A DNA stretch of 64,000 nt. Origin: Cryptomeria japonica (taxonomy: Eukaryota > Streptophyta > Pinopsida > Cupressales > Cupressaceae). The stretch is taken from contig NC_081409.1 in assembly GCF_030272615.1 (NCBI RefSeq), forward strand, positions 477,494,573 to 477,558,572, written 5' to 3'. The translations under genes and the position numbers were made by a program. Shown here one piece after another: positions 47,546 through 58,749 of this stretch; the first letter of the stretch is position 1; each line of letters opens with the position of its first letter. The notes under the pieces are model-generated. The model was not told where the DNA came from. It worked only from the letters and a program-made list of their open reading frames with translations, and did not search any database.

Positions 47546-47818
47546 GATTGAATTATCGAGAGGAGTTATGATGACTAGCCATTGCAAAATCTGATCTCAA
47601 TTAATCCACCCATTATTATTAAATGTAGGCAACGGATAGCTCTATGCTTATATGAGACAAATCATGGTACCATTTCAATTGAGTAAATGCTCTTGATGAA
47701 ATAAATCTATATACAAAAGTTGGAATAAGGAATTTGCGTACCAGACTGAAGCAAACAGAGAGATTGAAGCTGACTTAAACTGCAAAAATTTGTATTTCAA
47801 AGAGCTTGAAGTATTCAA

Positions 47819-48073
47819 ATATGGAGGGTTCTAGTTCCAAGGGAAATAGGAAGGTCATTGAGGTCTCTGAGAGCGCTTCGAAGAAGTCTAAAGGTGGAGA
47901 AGGTGTGCAGAAATGAAAGTTAACTCAAGATACGATTGGCCAAATGAGCTCACCAGGAGCCAAATCCCGGAGATCTAAGATTAATTTGCCTATCTGTGAC
48001 CAGCTAGAAGATGATTTCAATAAAATTGGTGATGTCTGGACCATGGTTAGAGGTCACGAGTTGTTCTTGTATC
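47819..48073 (+). pseudogene. U3-encoded ORF of element A, right copy, part 1
   Basis: ATG 47819 begins MEGSSSKGNRKVIEVSES, with the same TGA after about 31 codons as the left copy, then ICDQLEDDFNKIGDVWTMVR and GHELFLY. It retains 12 bases (around 48042-48053) that are missing from the left copy. Cut by F at 48073; continues at 58750. Confidence 0.75.
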
Positions 48074-49709
48074 TGTAGCATCAGAATTAGGAATCATCAC
48101 AAGCTAGTAAGTAGATCAAAACACAAGACATGATAACTTAATCAAAAGAACATTCATTGCAAATGAACCTAATTCTAAGTACATTCAATAGAGGTATGAA
48201 AACAAAGCATTTAAAAGAAAATATCATGCAAACCATATGCTTCTTCCATGCGGCTCCATTGTTGTTCTTTCCTCTTCAATGGGTTTGTGGATCTCACCTA
48301 CAAGTGCTCACACAATTGAAAGCAAAAAGCTCAAGAGTACTAGAAACGAAAGTTCGGTAGTTTGATAGAAATTCGGACTCATGAAGGATTCGAAGGATTC
48401 AAAGGATTTGAAGGGATTTGATTGAAGAAAATCATCCAATTTATAGAAGAATTGGAGAAAATGACAAGATTAGCATGATAGTGATTTGAATGGAAATTCA
48501 AATCAAGAATAGCAAAATTATGACATATCTATGACAAATTGCTATGCAAGGCTTATGACAATTCATGACAAATTTCTATGTCAAGAATTTATGACATTTT
48601 ATGACATTTTATGACAAATTCTATGACAAATTTCTATGTCAAGAATTTATGACAATTTATGACAAATTCTATGACAAATTTCTATGTCATTGCCATAAAT
48701 TTAGGAGAGAAATAGGTGGAAATTGAATTTAAGAATTAAGAAATTAGAAAAATTAGAAAAAGAGGAATAATGAAAATAGGAAATTAGAAATTAATGAATT
48801 AATCAATAATTTTTCATTTATTAATTAATTCACTCACAAAGAGGAATAATTAGCCAATTAAATGAATATTTAATTGTAATGAGAAAACTTAGGATTAATA
48901 AATAATTTAGTAATCCTAAAGGAAGAAATGACACATTAGGTTAAATGATTAAATCATAAAACCCTAGAAGGTGAATTAGAAATGCGAGGATGACAATTAG
49001 GTATATAATTGACTTGATCATGATTTGATTTGATAAATGACCAATGCGACAAAATGATTTGATTGATAGATGCGCCAATTGACGAGGAACAATGACAAAT
49101 TGATCCAAATTGACATAATTGAGACAGATAACGATCGATGACAAATCGGTTGAAAAATGACAAAATTGACAAAATAGATTGCAAGATGACAAGATTAGAC
49201 ATGACCACGATCGATGACAAATCGATCGCAAGATGACAAGATTGAAGGATTGATGATAAATCGACAAGATTGATAAACCGATCGCCAAATGATAAGATTG
49301 AAAATAGGACAAAACCCTAATTAGGATTGACGATGTACAAAATGATAAGATTGATGATAAAATTGATAAGATTGACAGGAGGACAACGATCGCAAGATTG
49401 ACAGGATTGATAAGAGGACAAAACCCTAATTAGGATTGATGATGTCCAAATTGATGCGAAATTAGCATACAAATTGATGCAATAAGATAAAATCGATCAA
49501 AATCATGACTAGATTATGTTGTCGACAAGACCAAACTTGAGGACGAGGTGACTAAAGAACTGTAGAAGAATGACTTGATGTTCGCAAATGATAAAAACCA
49601 AGTGCGTAACATAGGAGAAATGTTAATGCGACGCAAAAACCTAAAATGAGGCAATGCGCAAATGTTAAAGTATGACCTGGCAAGCGTTGACCATTTTTGG
49701 GTGTCTACA
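48074..49709 (-). repeat. F 3' LTR
   Basis: 1636 bp. Contains two internal repeat zones: TATGACAAATTTC-like words (48530-48700) and GACAAGATTGA/ATCGATCG-like words (49010-49460). A short + strand frame at 48157-48360 is duplicated unchanged in the other LTR only because the LTRs are near-identical. Confidence 0.95.
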
Positions 49710-49723
49710 TTTTGCCCCTCTTT
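49710..49723 (-). promoter_or_regulatory. F polypurine tract
   Basis: The element strand reads AAAGAGGGGCAAAA immediately before the 3' LTR (TGTAGACACC), a typical gypsy-type plus-strand primer. It sets the - strand orientation of F. Confidence 0.88.
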
Positions 49724-50639
49724 GAGACAATGCGATTTTAAGCGTTGTTTCAAAGAACAATAATGAAAATGCCCCAGACAATGACAATGACATATGCATG
49801 CCCCCTCGAGGAATTGGCCGGAAACATGCAGAAAAGAGGCCAATTGATCGATAAAAATGATAGGAAATAATAGGATCAAACGGACTGCCAAGACTAACGG
49901 AAGAAATGTTAGTAAGAAATGAGATAGAGGACAGTGAAAGATGATGAAAACTTGCTTTCAGTAATGCACTTTGTAGGTGAGAACCTTTATTTTTATTTAG
50001 CAAAATGGATGCATAGCATCATGGCATTGAAGGCCAGAGCTGAAATGCAACCCGATTTGCGAAAGACAGACACATCATAGACAAACGACAATCACAATCA
50101 AAAAAAGAAAAGGATCATGAACCATCCCGGTCACTCTAAATCACTCAGTGACATCATCGAGCAACATAGGAACATGATCGAAGCCAAAGATAAATCAATA
50201 AAAAGATAAGACTCACAAATTCAAGCAAATCAAACAAACATCTTGATCTTCATTGTCAAAAGTTGAAAGTGCTGAGAGGACGATCATGTTGTCTGGTTTC
50301 AAGAAATGCGGTACCCCGTCTAAGATAGGACACAGTCTGGTTTCGAGTATACCACACCCTGTATAAGACCCATGATAATGTGACAAGGACAAATGATTTT
50401 GATGTTGATATTTGATTGATAAGACAATTTGGATCAGTTTGAATGCTTGGTTTGAGTTGAAAAAGTTCATCTGTTAAAGCATGATTTCATTAAAGCACAG
50501 TGTTGGATTGATTGCGAGTCATTGGATGTATACTCAGTGAGCTGTCGATGCATAAAGGGAATACTTTATTGCAAAAATGCATGTTTTTGGTTTTTGGAGT
50601 TTTACAATTTTTTTGTGTTCATTTTTTTAGGACTTTATT

Positions 50640-50930
50640 TGATTTTTAGAGATTTTTTCAGGACATTTTTCGATTTTTATGAATTTTTTCAAGACATTAT
50701 TTGATTTTTTTATGATCTTTTTTCAGGACATTTTTTTCAATTTTTATGATCTTTTTTCAGGACATTTTTTCAATTTTTATGGATTTTTTCAGGACATTAT
50801 TCGATTTTTATGGATTTTTTTAGGACATTTTTCAATTTTTAAGATTTTTTTCAGGACATTATTCGATTTTTATGGATTTTTTCAAGACATTTTTCAATTT
50901 TTAAGATTTTTTTCATGATTTTTGCCCCCA
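50640..50930 (-). repeat. T-rich tandem repeat (TTTTTTCAGGACATT... units)
   Basis: About eight units of roughly 31-38 bp built from TTTTTTCAGGACATTTTTC followed by AATTTTTATGAT or a close variant. The + strand translation is a meaningless Phe-rich peptide. On the element strand the units are A-rich with GTCCTGAAAAAA. Confidence 0.9.
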
Positions 50931-51577
50931 GTGTCTAGCAAGGAAAGGAATATGACAGGTGAATAAATAGGCTTGCTGAAATGATGGTGGATAGAGGGAA
51001 GACAAAGGCCTTTTATCATGGAGACAATGCGGATGCAATTTCCAAGAGCTATTGTGTGATGGGACAAGAGACTGGATATGACAATGTATAGCAGTGACAT
51101 GGCATGAGGGACATGTCAAGAGGTTTTTGAAACCATGTTTTGCATTTCGCGTCCTTATGTCAAATCAAGATCAAGGAATGGAAAAGAGTGTATGGATAGT
51201 GATAAGATATGGATAGGATAAGCAAGACCAAGAATGGATAAGGGACATGGACTAAAAGTCAGGATAGGCTAAGGGATAGTGGCAGAAAGTCGCAATAAGC
51301 TAGGGAATATGGATGAAAGGTGATAATAAGAAAATGGATAAATGACCAAAAGCTATGATAGACTGAAAGCTGCAAACAAGATGCATGATGCTCATGATTA
51401 TTCTTAGCCTTGTCAAGATCAAAGGTGGAAAGAGAAAACTGGACATAAGGGATGATAGGATATGAAGGGTAATGACAGGGGTTTGATAGGATAATGGAAC
51501 AATGAAGGACAAAAGGATATGAAGGAGGAAACCTACCCCCAAGTGTGGTGTGCAAGAAGTTCATAAATTACGCATGA

Positions 51578-51725
51578 TGCCTGTTTGCCAGGTTTTCATC
51601 ATGGTACTTGCCCAAAGCGCCTGTTTGCCAGGTTTTCACCAGTGAACGAATTATTTTTTTGCTTTTTTCTTTTTTTTTGTCTTTTTTTTTTTTTGTCACT
51701 TTTTTTCTTTTTTGATTTTTTTGGA
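51578..51725. repeat. Duplicated 20-mer and pyrimidine tract in F
   Basis: GCCTGTTTGCCAGGTTTTCA occurs twice about 40 bp apart, each containing the inverted pair CCTG/CAGG. It is followed by about 75 bp of nearly pure T with scattered C and G (51650-51725), a polypurine run on the element strand. Confidence 0.85.
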
Positions 51726-51897
51726 TTTTGACTTTTTCAGAAGAAGACGAACACATGATAGGGAATGGAAGAAGGACTCAAGCGTCTTTTTATTTGGATA
51801 GTAGCCTTGAAAAAAATGGACCATGACCTTTAAAAGTATGCTCAAAGACGTTGGTGGGATGAGGACATGGAATATGAGATGAAACTAAGGCAAGGAT

Positions 51898-54774
51898 TTA
51901 TGCAAAGGATTGGACCAAAGGGATGGAAGGATGGAAAATATGCATTGGATAGTAGGTAGGGTATTGGAAGAATTGGGCTTGAGTGGATGGAAATGTTGGC
52001 AAGATCGACATTGGCACACACCTTGAGGGGTGATGGACTGATGGAGGACAAATGTATTTTGGATATTGAGATTTTGATGGAGGAAAGGCTATGGATTTTG
52101 GGACATAAGGGCCCAAAATGGAAGAAGAAGGTGATGGAGGAATAGACTTGGAAGATTTGGATGGAGGAATAGCAATTTTGGATGCCAAGTTGGATGTTTC
52201 TTTAGGCTTTTGTGCTTCAAGGAGCTTCTTAGGGATCCACATGGTTTTTAATTTTTCATGCTTTTGTGGTTCCGTGGAGTGCATTGCTTGCACAAGGGAT
52301 TTAGGAACCCATATATATTTTGACTTTGCTTTATTTTGCTCAGTGGGCCTTTGTGGCCTTTTGGATATTTATTTTTCTTTATAGATCAATTTGTTCTTTG
52401 TTTTGACATGTCGATTATATTGGACATGTTGATCCTTGAATTCATGTGGATTGCTAGACTTATGATGCTTATACTTGGCATCCAAATTGCTTGGAAGAGG
52501 GAATGAATGTTGGTGTGGATGGGAATGATATGGAGGCATGTGGGATGGATGGAAAGTTCTCCAAGATGTGTGCCTTTGTTGATGTTGCATAGGAGATGGA
52601 GGGATATAGGGACCTAGAATGGATGGAAGCGATGATGGGGAAGGTGGACATTTGGATTTTGACTTTGAAGGGATACCAACGCCTTGAGTGTGAGCTCTGT
52701 AGCCATGACCATTAGTATACTCTTTAATACGGAGAGATTCTTGCTTATGGAGATCTACTCCTTTTCCTTTATGAATATCTTGACTTGTAGGATACTCTTT
52801 TCTTTGGGAAGAAGACGCGAGTTCATTATGAGGTGGATGTGATATAAGAGAAATAGCGAGATCTTGAAGTGGATCAGATTGCACCAAAGTGGAAGAACCC
52901 ATTATGCATGTTAAGGGTTCATGAACATCTTGCACTGACACGTTAGGATCATGAGAGAGATTAGGATCACTAGGGGGACTAGGAGTGTGTAGTGGACATG
53001 GCTCAATGACAGGCTCTTCAAGAGATGGAATGGGAGAAATAATGGGATCATCAAAAGAAACGCGATCTTGGAGTGTATATGGTGCATTAAGACAAGGAGA
53101 TGGAGGAACAAAAGGATCTTGTGGAGGATCTGAAGGAATGATAGGGTCTTGTGTTGGAAATGAATTTGGAAGGATACTTTGATCTTGACAAGGAGGAAGA
53201 TCATTGGAATCTTCTTTAAAGGTGCTTTGCTCTTGACTTTCAATGGGATCATCGGAAAGAATGGAAGGGATATCTTGATCTTTCTGAGGAAGGGGAATAT
53301 CAATGGGATTTGAAAGGACATTGTGTTCATGAAATGGAAGGGGATCATTTGGGATTGGATGAACTGGGATATCTTGATCTTGCTCGAGGAATGGAGTGTC
53401 AATAGGACTTTGGATATGATGGACAAGAATAGGAGAATCATCATGAGTGTCTGGGAACATGGAGTCGTGGTCAACAATTGGATGGGATGATAAGTTTTTG
53501 GGATCTTGATCTTGATTTTCCTTAGGACACGTTTCTTCATGCTCTAAACTATCCTCTTGACATGGGGTTGGACTTTGGATATGCATGGGGGATTCTAACA
53601 AGGAATCAATGTTTTGGCATGAAGGAGATGCACTTTGAAAATTTGTGATGGATTCTGGCAAGGAATTCATGCTTGAACATGAGGAAGAGGGACTTCGAAT
53701 GGGGTCCTCTAAAATAGGTAACGGCAATAAAGTGCATGGTGGCATTGGGTCTTGTATTTCTGAAACATGACAAGGATATACGTCACGAGTTGGATTATCT
53801 TGGTAATCAATTATGGATAGCCCCTGGGTAATTGCATCCTTGGGTGTATTGTTTGATGAGGACAATATGGAAGGTTCTTTTGAAACTTCTAAAGGTGTAA
53901 GGATAGATGCCACTGGAGAGTCAATTTGTTTATGGGGGGATGAGGCATTGCTAGACAAAATTGTATTATCTTTATCTTCCTCAAAAGACTCACTTAGTCA
54001 TTTCCTTAAGAGCATTGCAATAAGGCTACCTTTCTTTCGAGGTTTTGACATAGTTGGACTTGGAATTTGAACTTGTTTTTGATTTGATGTCATGTTTTGA
54101 TTTCGAACTAAATGTTGATCAAATTGGTTTGACATGTTTGAAACTTGGCTTGGTGTGTGTTGCAACCTTTGTTTTTGAATGTTTGGTCGTGGTTGTTGAC
54201 ATTGATATGTTGATTGAACTTGAACTTGTTGATATTCCACCATCGGTTGGACTATTTGTGGACATTGTATAGTTGGTTGGACATATTGTTGAAATTGGAC
54301 CATTGGTTGTGTTGCTTGCATATGTTGAACAATTGGTTGTGATGGTTGACAATTTGATTGATAGTAAACACCTTGTTCTTGTTGTGGAGGCACATAATGT
54401 TGAAATTGATGTTGTCTCCTTTTTTGTAATTGTTTCATCATCTCTATTTGCGAGAGGAGAGCTGGTATGTCTGATCGTTCAAGAAGAGATCTTACATCAA
54501 TTGGCTCACTATTTGGATTTTGACCTGGAAATTTTCGAAACATTTTGGACATTTGTGATCTAATCTTCTCACTGTTTTTCACTCTTTGTTCGAAAATCTC
54601 TTGTTCTTGAGCTAGTTTCTCCTCTAGTTTTTGTATTTGGAGACTTGTTTCATCATGATAAGTTTGATTGATATTGCCTTGTTGTTGGGTTGGATAGAAG
54701 TGTGATTGCATTGTCGGTTGATATGTCAAACTTTGTTGCATCATTGGTGCTTGGAACCTTGTTTCAATAGACAT
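51898..54774 (-). pseudogene. F ORF: Gln-rich, coiled-coil, Pro/Ser/Asp-rich protein of unknown family
   Basis: A single register of 959 codons from ATG 54772-54774 to the stop at 51898-51900, interrupted only by TGA at 53998-54000 and TAA at 52369-52371. Residues 1-40 are Gln-rich; about 44-80 form a charged heptad-like coiled coil (LQIQKLEEKLAQEQEIF); 100-230 are Gln/Pro/Val repeats. After the TGA, about 350 residues are disordered and rich in Pro, Ser, Asp and Gln, with recurring DQDIP and DPI words. Two motifs are duplicated: SILGPY[IV]P (near 52600 and 52110) and W[VI]PKxL[VL]xA (52311 and 52239). No Cys-His knuckle, no signal peptide, no membrane segment. It may be a divergent gag or an accessory protein; I do not recognise it. 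Confidence 0.75.
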
Positions 54775-57108
54775 GTCACTTATGCAAATGCAATATTTTT
54801 TTGGAATTTTTCAAGGATAGTATATGATATGCAACTAAATGCAAACTAGATGGATGAAAATGCAATCTATGTTAAGAATGCAATCTATGTTTTTGGTGTT
54901 TTTGAAGATTTTGACAAACTTTTGGATGCAAATCTAAGAGAGGGACCCTTAGGAAATTGGAATGATATCTAGACCTCAAAGGACAAAAGGGCTTAATTGA
55001 CAAAGGACAAGATGACAATGTCTCCCCTTTATGCTTGCATACTAAGCTAGGTTTGACGAAATGATATTGATGACAAAAGGACAAAAGATTTGATAAGGTC
55101 TAGACTTCTTAACAATGACTTAGGGTTTATCAAAGATTTGGATTGCTCAAGTATGACAAGACCTAGGTTTTTGAGACTATATGCAAAGGGACAATTAATA
55201 TGCAAATGATCTTAATATGATATGATAATGACTTAAGCTTAATGAAGAGACTTGGGATATGCAAATGCAAATGTATGACAATGTCAACCTAAGATGAAAC
55301 CTAAGGTTTAATTATGAAATGATATTACTCTTATGCAAGAGGACATATGCAAATGGATGACTTTTATTGATATGCAAAAGAAGTATGACTTAGGTGAAAC
55401 CTAACCTTGATACTTGACAATGACTTTGAAAAATGCAACCTAGGATGAACCTAAATGCAAGTGACATGAATGTTAAGACAAGATTTGGAACAATGTTGGA
55501 TAACCATGCTTTAGGAATATGATCTTTGAATCTTGTTGAATTTTTGTTGGATGAATGTCTCTTGTGTTTAATCTTGTTTTGATCAATGTGTTTTGCTTTT
55601 GAAATGGGATAACATTCAACTTTTGACAATCAAAGAATACAAGATGTTACAACTTAGACTCAAGACAATCATGCTCATTTCCACATTCCTTATGGTAGGC
55701 AAAGACATTAGGTACTTGAGAGGTAGACTCATTATGAGATTCAAGGAGAATACATAGATGCTTGACCCCACGGGCTCCCCTCCATGGCACTCACTTCTCA
55801 GGGAAGCCAAGCATCAGTCCCCATGGAATCTCCCCATGGCGAACTTAGTATCTCTTCCAAGTATCCGAATTTGTCCTTCTCAAGCAACTAGAAGGGTTTT
55901 TGGCCTCTAAAAACAAGGTATGTAGTAAGGATTTCTGTTAAGCATTACTCCTTGATGTCATGCAGGCATGATTGAGACATTAAGCCCATCAAGATACCAA
56001 ACAAATGTAGTCGCGCAAGCACGATTTAGACCAAGAGGCCCTACTTAGATGTTGATATGAGAAAGAGTTCAAGGGTCATCACTTCCCAAGTAACTACAAT
56101 TCCCACGTAACACTTCCTTCAAAGCTTTCGCTCATCGGGTATTTTTTTATAGTGAGTTAGAATGCCAAGGAATTCTAGCCGTACTCACTTTGGGTCGTCC
56201 CCTTCTCACGATTATCACTTGCTTGCTAAAGCAAAGTGGTCGGGAAGGCAGGCCCTCTAATGGAGACAAACAATCAACAACACAAGCATGGTATCGAAGA
56301 TCTGGATTTCTGATCACCCTAAGAAGAAGGAGAGCATACTCTCCTACTCCAATGTCATACTTAACAAACAAAGCAAACAAATGTTCATTTCCACCTATTT
56401 ATAAATCACTAAGTGCCTAATTAAAAACTCAAACACACAATTTGGTTGTTTCTCCAAGGCAACCTGCAAAACCCAAGTTAGCTGTTTGATTTGTTGTCTT
56501 TGACCATCGAATCTGCATAACACATGTTAGTAGTTTTATTTGTAGTCTTTGTCATGCGTATGCCAAGATCCTGCACAAATAATTAGTACCAAAATCCACA
56601 GCACAGATGATCTGATTTATGAAAACTAAATATAAAATTTCAGTCCACTTTGAGAAGGCATAACTTTCTCATCCTAGCTCCGAATTACAAACCGTTTGAT
56701 GCGTTGGAAAGGTATTCAAATAATCTAGAACCAAATTTTGGAAACATTAATGTTTCCGAGCACCATATTTGTCCACAAATGCACCGAAGACCCTCAAAAT
56801 TGCAATTTACTAAAACATATAAAATTTTTCAAGTAAAAACTGCATTTTTTCACCTCTGTTCTGGACTTTACACAGGCGCAGAAGTTAGGACACAAGCGCA
56901 GGATGTCTAACACAAGCGCAGAATGTTTCAACACAGGCGCAAGATGTCTCAACACAGGCGCAGAATGCTTCACACAAGCACAGAAGTGTCCAGAATGCAC
57001 TGCACGGCCATGTTTTTGAGTTTTTTGACCTGCAAATCAGCTTAGAAGCACTCCAAAACACAGTAAGATGGTTAGAAGGTCAGTATTCACATCGGGTTCA
57101 CTAGTTAA
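54775..57108 (-). other. F 5' leader
   Basis: 2.3 kb between the 5' LTR and the ORF. It is A/T-rich with recurrent GACAA, ATGCAAA and CCTAGGTT words (54780-55450), a more complex patch at 55740-56420, a CATAACTTTCTCATCC block near 56660, and a 20-bp tandem array near 56870-56990. No credible gene on either strand. Confidence 0.7.
56870..56990 (-). repeat. Six-copy 20-21 bp tandem repeat in F leader
   Basis: Units of the form ACACAAGCGCAGAATGTCTA repeat six times with small changes, each preserving a (G)CGCAG core. It is G/C-richer than its surroundings and about 120 bp from the 5' LTR in element sense. Confidence 0.92.
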
Positions 57109-58744
57109 TGTAGCATCAGAATTAGGAATCATCACAAGATAGTAAGTAGATCAAAACACAAGACATGATAACTTAATCAAAAGAACATTCATTGCAAATG
57201 AACCTAATTCTAAGTACATTCAATAGAGGTATGAAAACAAAGCATTTAAAAGAAAATATCATGCAAACCATATGCTTCTTCCATGCGGCTCCATTGTTGT
57301 TCTTTCCTCTTCAATGGGTTTGTGGATCTCACCTACAAGTGCTCACACAATTGAAAGCAAAAAGCTCAAGAGTACTAGAAACGAAAGTTCGGTAGTTTGA
57401 TAGAAATTCGGACTCATGAAGGATTCGAAGGATTCGAAGGATTCGAAGGGATTTGATTGAAGAAAATCATCCAATTTATAGAAGAATTGGAGAAAATGAC
57501 AAGATTAGCATGATAGTGATTTGAATGGAAATTCAAATCAAGAATAGCAAAATTATGACATATCTATGACAAATTGCTATGCAAGGCTTATGACAATTCA
57601 TGACAAATTTCTATGTCAAGAATTTATGACATTTTATGACATTTTATGACAAATTCTATGACAAATTTCTATGTCAAGAATTTATGACAATTTATGACAA
57701 ATTCTATGACAAATTTCTATGTCATTGCCATAAATTTAGGAGAGAAATAGGTGGAAATTGAATTTAAGAATTAAGAAATTAGAAAAATTAGAAAAAGAGG
57801 AATAATGAAAATAGGAAATTAGAAATTAATGAATTAATCAATAATTTTTCATTTATTAATTAATTCACTCACAAAGAGGAATAATTAGCCAATTAAATGA
57901 ATATTTAATTGTAATGAGAAAACTTAGGATTAATAAATAATTTAGTAATCCTAAAGGAAGAAATGACACATTAGGTTAAATGATTAAATCCTAAAACCCT
58001 AGAAGGTGAATTAGAAATGCGAGGATGACAATTAGGTCTATAATTGACTTGATCATGATTTGATTTGATAAATGACCAATGCGACAAAATGATTTGATTG
58101 ATAGATGCACCAATTGACGAGGAACAATGACAAATTGATCCAAATTGACATAATTGAGACAGATAACGATCGATGACAAATCGGTTGAAAAATGACAAAA
58201 TTGACAAAATAGATTGCAAGATGGCAAGATTAGACATGACCACGATCGATGACAAATCGATCGCAAGATGACAAGATTGAAGGATTGATGATAAATCGAC
58301 AAGATTGATAAACCAATCACCAAATGATAAGATTGAAAATAGGACAAAACCCTAATTAGGATTGACGATGTACAAAATGATAAGATTGATGATAAAATTG
58401 ATAAGATTGACAGGAGGAAAACGATCACAAGATTGACAGGATTGATAAGAGGACAAAACCCTAATTAGGATTGATGATGTCCAAATTGATGCGAAATTAG
58501 CATGCACATTGATGCAATAAGATAAAATTGATCAAAATCATGACTAGATTATGTTGTCGACAAGACCAAATTTGAGGACAAGGTGACTGAAGAACTGTAG
58601 AAGAATGACTTGATGTTCGCAAATGATAAAAACCAAGTGCGTAACATACCGGAAATGTTAATGCAATGCAAAAACCTAAAATGAGGCAATGCGCAAATGT
58701 TAAAGTATGACCTCGCAAGCGTTGACCATTTTTGGGTGTCTACA
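57109..58744 (-). repeat. F 5' LTR
   Basis: 1636 bp, partner of 48074-49709 with only scattered substitutions (for example at 57151, 57437 and 58084). GTATC at 58745-58749 is the right target duplication. Confidence 0.95.
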
Positions 58745-58749
58745 GTATC

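Larger units (their letters stand above)
49724..51897 (-). other. F 3' untranslated region with repeats
   Basis: About 2.2 kb downstream of the ORF with no convincing gene. It contains the T-rich tandem array at 50640-50930, a duplicated GCCTGTTTGCCAGGTTTTCA unit near 51578-51643, and a pyrimidine tract at 51650-51725. Several short frames exist on both strands but none has recognisable motifs. Confidence 0.75.
48074..58744 (-). mobile_element. F: LTR retrotransposon without pol, carrying one long unknown ORF
   Basis: 10,671 bp with two LTRs of exactly 1636 bp (48074-49709, 57109-58744; TGTAGCATCAG...GGTGTCTACA) and perfect duplication GTATC (48069-48073, 58745-58749). The LTRs are nearly identical by eye, so insertion is recent. 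Orientation is set by the purine tract beside the left LTR and the long - strand frame. I found no zinc knuckle, protease, RT, RNase H or integrase motif in 49710-57108, so the element needs enzymes from another one. The primer site is unclear: the - strand after the 5' LTR reads TTAACTAGTGAACCCGATG, which I cannot match to a known tRNA site. Confidence 0.92.

Noticed and set aside
48157-48360. 67-codon frame, identical at 57192-57395
   Set aside because: Duplicate copies are in the near-identical LTRs of F, antisense to it. Identity reflects recent insertion, not selection.
50679-50918. Phe-rich 79-codon frame
   Set aside because: Translation of a T-rich tandem repeat; no start context or homology.
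52911-53540. 209-codon - strand frame rich in Leu, Ile and Lys
   Set aside because: It overlaps the longer F frame in another register; the longer frame extends over 959 codons with consistent composition and repeated motifs.
54119-54563. Valine- and threonine-rich frames overlapping the F ORF on both strands
   Set aside because: Shadow frames of a Gln/Pro repeat region.
55740-56420. Possible captured host gene or tRNA-like segment in the F leader
   Set aside because: The sequence is more complex than its surroundings, but no frame, splice pattern or cloverleaf could be made out by eye.
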